Position numbers and translations under genes: made by a program
Assembly: GCF_035582795.1 (NCBI RefSeq)
Contig: NC_134374.1
Location: 26,303,798 to 26,367,797 of the forward strand
Direction: 5' to 3'
DNA length: 64,000 nucleotides
Source of the DNA: Mycteria americana
Lineage: Eukaryota; Chordata; Aves; Ciconiiformes; Ciconiidae
Shown here: one piece after another, positions 57,814-64,000 of the stretch
How positions within the stretch are numbered: the first letter of the stretch is position 1
Layout of the letters: each line of letters begins with the position of its first letter
Notes under the pieces: model-generated
Database searches by the model: none
Told to the model about the DNA's origin: nothing
The model's input: only the letters and a program-made list of their open reading frames with translations

Positions 57814-60800
57814 GGGAGACAGAGAGCCCTGGCCGGAGCGGGGCCGAGTCCAGCTCCCCGGGCAGCAGTGGGGACCTGCTCCGTCAGGCGGCTGCGGGTT
57901 CAGCTGAGCCCTCGGCCCCGTCCCTGCCTCCCCCGGCATCGGGCCAGTCCCAGCACCGGTACCCAGCAGAGAGCTGCCACCCCCAGCACCGGTCAGGGGT
58001 CGGGGGGAGCCGCGTCCATGCTGGGAACACGAGCGGAGGGAATGCTGCAGCAACCAAGAGCTGACACGGACGTTGCCAGTTCTCCTGGTTTTTAAAGCAC
58101 GCTAGAAATGAGAAACGCTTCATTGTAAACAACAAATTAATACTCTCCAGGGTCATTTGGCACGGGCATCTTTCCCCCCCAAACCTGCCTTCCCGCTGCT
58201 GAGCTACCTCCTCACCGATACACGGTCGTGCCTAACAACACGCGCTTGCCAGCAAATACCTTGCGCTTGCCCGTATGAGACATCTTATCTCTGCCTGCCT
58301 TGATTTTTACTTAAATATTAGAGAGGACAGAAAATATACGTAGGAAGGAGATAAAGCAGCAGTCCGTAAGACTGTGGGATACGTCATGAGGTTTACACCT
58401 CACCTAAGCTATGTTTTTGCTGCTTGAGTGATCTTTGTCAAGGTACTTGACAAAGGGCTTGGGTTTCACTCGGTGTCGCAAGAAACGCAAGTCCAGGAGT
58501 TCAGCAATCTCCCCTATCTCTGCTCTGACACAGCTGCCTGGAGCCCAGAAAAGGGATAAAACAGTTTTTCTAGAGCACGTTCCTCAATATTTTAGTTAAT
58601 ATGATGCTAAATTTTATTCTGTTCCTTGACAACTAGAAACAAAACATGTATTTGTAAACTGACGGCGTGTTTTGACTAGCTGCAAAATTCTGTAAGTTCT
58701 TCTCTCTTAAAACGTGATCCTCCTTAAGTAGAAGCAATCTACTCTTAAGTGTAAGGAATTGGTTGTTCCCCCCAGCCAGACCTAGAAGACTCCTCAGGAG
58801 TCGGTCAAACGCCAAGCCGCGATGGTAGGTGAGGAACCTGGCTGTCCCAAGCCATTCACTGGTGTCTGGTCGCTTCCTCGGAGTCCTTACTTATGTTTCG
58901 AAGGGGAATCCTTGGCTCGCTCTGCACATGGCTCGTCAGAAGTGTTTTGGGCACTTGCATCTGGTAGCTCACAACATCTTGCCAGCAGACGATGGAGCAG
59001 GTCTTCATGGAGGTCTCTCATGGAGTCATGAGATAAATTAAAATCACTCCTTAAGAGAAGTCTACTTGGAAGCCACGCGGACAAACTGCAATTCATATTT
59101 CTGACGAAGGCTCCTCCGGGAGCCTCCCTCCCTCCCTTCCGAAGGCCCTGCAGACTTTCCCTCAGTGAACGCTCTGCATTCTGCCCCTCTGAGCTGGGCT
59201 CTGCAGACTCAGCTGATCCCGTTTTGCCACAGCCAAGTGCCTGCTGCTGTAAGACAGAACTAGGGAATGCCGGGGAGGAGCTTACTCAGCAGTAAGGACA
59301 CAAATTATTTCTGTATCTTCACAGTGTTTTAGCATCAAAATGCCAAATGCAGCAGGTAGATAACCTACTGAAAAGATTCTTTTTTATCGCATAAAGCAAG
59401 CAAGAGTCTCAGAGGAGCCCAGCCGAGCTCTGACGCTCGCGGGATCGTGCCCCGCGGTAGGGAGTTTGTTGTGCTGGGCGGCCCCGTGCAACGAACCCAG
59501 TTAACGTTTGTTGCCTTCCATTCCACAGAGACATTTATTTTTCCATTACCTTAAGACCAAGCATACAGGAATCTGCTGACTCTCCTCCATTCAGTTTAGT
59601 AATTTTATGTATCTTTAGCCTACAGAAAGCTGGGCCATCACCCTCGTCTTGCAGTCTAAGGACAGACCCCAGAAAGGTGCAGATGAACATATGTAAGCCC
59701 TCGGGTGGGGTTCATCAGCTTTCAAATGCCTTATTTCCATCTCCCCTGAACCCTCATCCAGCCGTATCTCAAAGCACAACCTCCTGAGTGAGCTGTCAAT
59801 CGATTATTTTTTTGGGTCGAGCGTTCAGGTCCATAGCCGTTTCCCCAGGAGGTGCGTACCGGCTGGTTTGTGCAAGATGCGTCTGGGGAGGCTGCAGCAT
59901 TAGGATTGTTTTTCATGTAATGGAACAGAAAATTCCAGCTCCATGGTTACCTTTTTGGTAGCAAGTATTTTGTACACTTACAGTCTTATGTCAAGCAGCA
60001 CGACATCTCAGCCACTGCCGGCCCCTGGAAGCCTGCGTAGGGCTTGTTGGAACACGCGCTTTGCAATCGCGGCCCGATTACACGGCGGCACCGCGGCAGC
60101 GCCTGGAAATGGCACGGGCCGAGCAGACAGGAGCGCGCCTCGGAAGCCGTTGCTTTCTGAACTTCTAAAAGACTCCTTAACAGCAAAGAAAGCTCAGAGC
60201 TTGTGGCGTAGCTCTTAGCAAAAGAAATTATTTTTGACATGCTCCTTTGCAGAGTCACCCGTGGGCTGAAATGGCCGAGAACAAACTGCAGGATCCCAGG
60301 CTTCTCTGAACGTTTATGAACGACATACTGGTTTCTGCACGAAGTGAAAGTAATCTAAAAGCAAGTGCCAGAATAAATATGTACGGCTTCCAGGTGAGCC
60401 GACGAACTCTCACTGTGTTTGCAAAGCAGTGAGGAACGTGTGAGAAAATGCCTGATTACCCACACTGTACTGGGGGATAGAGATAAAAAATGGGTGAGTG
60501 AATGAACCTGGGGCTTCAGCAACCCAATCCAGATGTAAAACTTTCCGTTTAAGAGACAGGTGGATAAGGTCTGAGAGCTCAGCCATCAAGAGGCAACACA
60601 TCGTCGCCTTTTCAGACACGGGAGAGAGAACCTGTATCAGCAATTGTTTCAGAGCTGTTAGAGGAGTTGGTCTTGTAGGCAGAAAGTGGTTCTTTCTTAC
60701 AGAATTTACTTGGTTCCTCAAGAGCTGGGCAATATTCACGGCATACATCACCGACCCCGGTTTCTCTGAACGCGTGCTTTAATAACTTAGCGGACACCAT

Positions 60801-61885
60801 GAGCGCACACGCGCGTGCCCTGTTCCATCAAAACCACCCTCCGCGCCCCCGAGCCCGGACTCTCTCCCTTACGTGAAGGTGTCCAGTCACAAATAGGCAC
60901 CTAACGCGTAATCGAGGCGAGTCTCATTTTCCCCCGAATGACAGTATACACTTCCCAAAGATTTACAAGATCCAGATGTGGCAGTGTCATGGCAACACAC
61001 TTTTAAAACAAACATACTGGTTTTCTGAGATTCACGATTTAGAGAGAAGAGGCAGGAAAGCTCAACACTACAGAGAACCAGTCCCACGGGAGCGTGCAGA
61101 GCATCAGGCGACCCTGGGAGAGGCAGTCAGCGAGACGGACCCCGGCGGGTACGCAGGGGTGGAACCCGTGAAGCAGCCGCTGTCACGAAGCAGTAGCGAG
61201 GCGGTGAGGTTACAGAGAGTCGGTTAAACGAGGCAGCAGAAAGCAGCCTAAGAGAAAAGGATTGATAGGAAAGTCGTAACGGACCGTGCTTGCAGAACTA
61301 AAGAGCTGACGGCGATCACGGACCAACTGCAGCGGCTGTACGGCTCAGGACACGGGCACTGGATGATCACTGGATTGTCGTTTGCAAGACTGACTGAATA
61401 CAGGCAACATCTGAGAAGGTGTTTGGTTTGATCGGGTTTTATTCGGGCAAAAAGGAATGAGAAGAATTTTAAATCTTGGTTCTATTTCACCTGACTATTC
61501 AAAATCCACCAAATTATGATATGGTTTTTGTATCAGCAATGCTGATCTTCCCCTGGGTAAGGATGAATTTGCTGTCTGTAACACAGCACGAAATGCCAAC
61601 ATCTCCTATTTCTATTTGAATTCTTAGAAAATAAAGAAGCTAGTAGCAATTTGTTCCCGAAGCCTCGTGTAAGCTCTCAAGGTGCCAGCTGCTTCCTTAC
61701 AGTCCCTGAGGTTGTAGCATGTAGGCATTAACCGTTATTTTAACTAAACTGGTGCCCCCGGGCATTTCCACCCGTGGCATTACCGTGGCTGAGCTGAATC
61801 GTCCCAGACTCCTTTCCCCACAACCCCTCCGCTTCTGCCGTGAGCCTCGTGACCAGTCTTCAGGCCTTCAACACGACGGAACACG

Positions 61886-62236
61886 ATGACTGACTTTGGC
61901 AGTGATTTATCTGAGTTTCTCAAAGAGGCGAAAGAAGTGGCCTCATCCCACGTCCTGGATCACTGCTGGCAGCGCCTGGATGCTGTGATGGATGATCAGC
62001 CTTTCGGGAATTTGCTGGCTAATGAAACGCTGCAATCAGTTTTATCAAACTTTTGTACAGCTTCACCCAAGGGAAATCACATAACTCAGCCAAGACACCA
62101 GCAGCAAATTTCCCAGAAGGTTCCTTATAAAACAACAGTAAAACCTGCTATTTATTACATCCACAATTTGCAGTTTCACAGCGAACCCTCCAGCCTGCGG
62201 GTCCCATTCATTCTAGGAAGAGAACAGCACCCATGA
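61886..62236 (+). other. Unrecognised 116-codon open frame
   Basis: The frame starts at an ATG with A at -3 and ends at a TGA. Its product is mildly protein-like: an acidic, amphipathic start (SDLSEFLKEAKEVASSHVLD), then balanced hydrophobic and polar residues, with no low-complexity runs. I recognise no domain, signal peptide or transmembrane segment. No splice partner or promoter is evident. It may be a chance open frame or part of a lineage-specific transcript. Confidence 0.12.
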
Positions 62237-63820
62237 GGAAGCCGTTTCGGAGCTGCGCATCTGGAACGTTAACGAAGGCGTAAGAGTCATGACTGCAATA
62301 CCCAGAGGTGGATCACCACCCGCTGGGCTTCTCAGGCTGGCGATTAGCAACGCCAAGGGATCCTGGCTGGTTCTTTCAGCCTAATTCACGAAACGCCTCC
62401 AAGCTGAGGATGTCCAAAGGCTGCAGAGAAAAACCCAAGAGCCAGGAGCTGTTCTGACACCAGACTTGCAGCCAAATCTCTAGCCAGAGCGTGGATGGAG
62501 AGGGAGGCGGTGGGAGGAGCGGGGGCTCACGAGGAAGGGCAGCCGTTGCGCTCGGAGGACAGCTTTGCTGCGGGACGGCCCTTGGCACTCCCCAGAAGCT
62601 GCCTTGCTTTTGTGCCCATGGCTGCAGAAAGGGACAAACTCAAAATCAGCTCGCTGTAGGCTCTAGTCCTAGCCTAACCGGTTCGCTACCTCTTGGACCT
62701 TGCACAAGTCAGGTATTTGTTCCTTAAGTAATTTTTGGGTATGAAAACAGACAACTGTATTTCTCCTGCCTGTCGGTTTATTTAGACGGCTAGCGTTTTT
62801 ACTAATCGATATGCTTCCTCTCTAAGTTTCAGATGAGAGGAGGGATTGGGTAAATCTCCTGAAATGCAAGAAGGTAAGAGATCGTGGGAAGAACTTGTGC
62901 CAAGAGTTATTGGTATCTTTGTTTTTCAGTTTCAGTCATACCTTGTAAAAATCAAATGAAACATTCCAGTAGCATCAAAACATCTTTGTAAACTGAAGGG
63001 ATAATTTCCATTTTCCGTTGTGAACACCTTTTGAAAGAGCGTTCATAGTTTTGACATAAATCTCCCTCAGCTTTTCAGAAATCAGAGCTGGAATGCCTGC
63101 TTCAGTTTTATTGAAGCAAAACCTTTCAGTCAGGAAACGTGCGTCAGCTTTTTTGTGAAGCAGAAAGAGATCACAAGTTACAAGCGTCACACACCTTGAG
63201 AAATGGAAAAGGGTCACGGCTGCTCGGCTTTACAGAGCTGCATGGGCAAGAGCGCAGCAAGACCTTCCTGCAGGACAGGAGATTCCCCACCAGCCACGGG
63301 GCTGGCGGAGGACGATGAGGACGCTCCTGTGTCTATACAACCGTTTTAATAAGATGTTGTGCGCTGGGCCAGTACAAAAATGTACGCACGTCCATGAGCA
63401 TCTGTACACAGATTTATAGACGTGATGTTGAACATCGAGGCCAAAGTGCAGATTAAATGAAACAACAGCTCCCTCCCCAAGAAGAATGATTTCTCTTGCA
63501 CTGAAAAAAGGAAGCAGAACGGAAGCTTTCTGGGGTCACCTGCCAGTTGTAACCTACTGAATTGTATACTCACAAAGTATTGACGAAAGAAGGTTGAAGA
63601 AGAATTCAGCTCAATGCACCTCCAACGAGTTCCTCTCGGCGAGCCGGAGCACTGCAGCGCTTTCAGTTAGATGCAGTCCAGCTAACGAGTCAGCTGGTTT
63701 AAAACCCACGGTGCTGTTACACTTCGGGGTTTTTTGGTGTTTAACAAATGGAGAGTCTGTAAATTGGACTAGTCGCAATCCTTATGCTCAGTCTTGTTCA
63801 ACAGGTTAGGTTTTGAACCT

Positions 63821-63831
63821 CCCCCCCCCCC
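63821..63831 (+). repeat. Poly-C run of 11
   Basis: A homopolymer of C, prone to length errors in sequencing. No gene is seen nearby. Confidence 0.85.
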
Positions 63832-64000
63832 AATCTAACTGTAAATCACTCGGCCCACTATCTCCCAACCATGGCGACAGCAGAGATCTGCAAAACGACC
63901 GATGGGTAAACACCAAACCAGGAGCGACTGAACCTGCGAGAGGAGGCCCCCACCAGTGGCCTCTGCCGCACGTCGCGTTTGCCTTAGGACCTTTCCGTAT

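Larger units (their letters stand above)
48512..64000. other. Intergenic DNA, no supportable gene
   Basis: GC-rich, CpG-containing patches occur at about 50820-51080, 51570-51800, 52370-53060, 53500-53940 and 57800-58050. They produce overlapping low-information open frames on both strands. Only short tandem repeats, the poly-C run and the weak open frame at 61886-62236 were noted. No exon of a known gene is recognised up to the window end. Confidence 0.6.

Overview
This is a gene-poor stretch of vertebrate nuclear DNA, most likely from a bird. The evidence is a four-exon G-protein-coupled receptor gene with canonical GT/AG introns, two CR1-type LINE fragments (CR1 is the dominant retroposon of birds, also present in turtles and crocodilians), a low density of recognisable interspersed repeats, and GC-rich patches alternating with AT-rich intergenic DNA. 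There are no operons, prokaryotic signals, phage-like modules or CRISPR arrays.

The only protein-coding gene I can support lies on the minus strand at 35272-40987. Its four coding exons (40987-40610, 38869-38744, 36558-36425 and 35896-35272) join in phase to give a 420-residue seven-transmembrane receptor of the GPR83 family. Intact family features include DRHQ at the end of TM3, CWFP in TM6, NPFIY in TM7 and the TM3/ECL2 cysteine pair. From memory, identity to mammalian GPR83 is roughly 65-80% depending on the exon, and the N-terminus differs. I therefore favour the non-mammalian paralogue GPR83-like (GPR83L) over GPR83 itself, but cannot settle this without a database.

Layout: 1-34300 has no supportable gene. 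It contains GC-rich patches, short tandem duplications, a 25-bp near-perfect palindrome (9897-9921) and a 31-bp minisatellite (25758-26150) preceded by a C-rich tract. 34390-41000 is the receptor locus, with one CR1 fragment just beyond the stop codon, a second CR1 fragment in intron 2, a perfect inverted repeat in intron 2 and an AT-rich duplicated block in intron 1. 41000-64000 again has no supportable gene, but carries an alternating purine-pyrimidine run next to four GGGGCC units, several short tandem repeats and several GC-rich patches. A few short open frames look mildly protein-like but match nothing I recognise.

I found no previously undescribed biological system. The most worthwhile follow-ups are the paralogue identity and 5' end of the receptor, the minisatellite, and the perfect hairpins.
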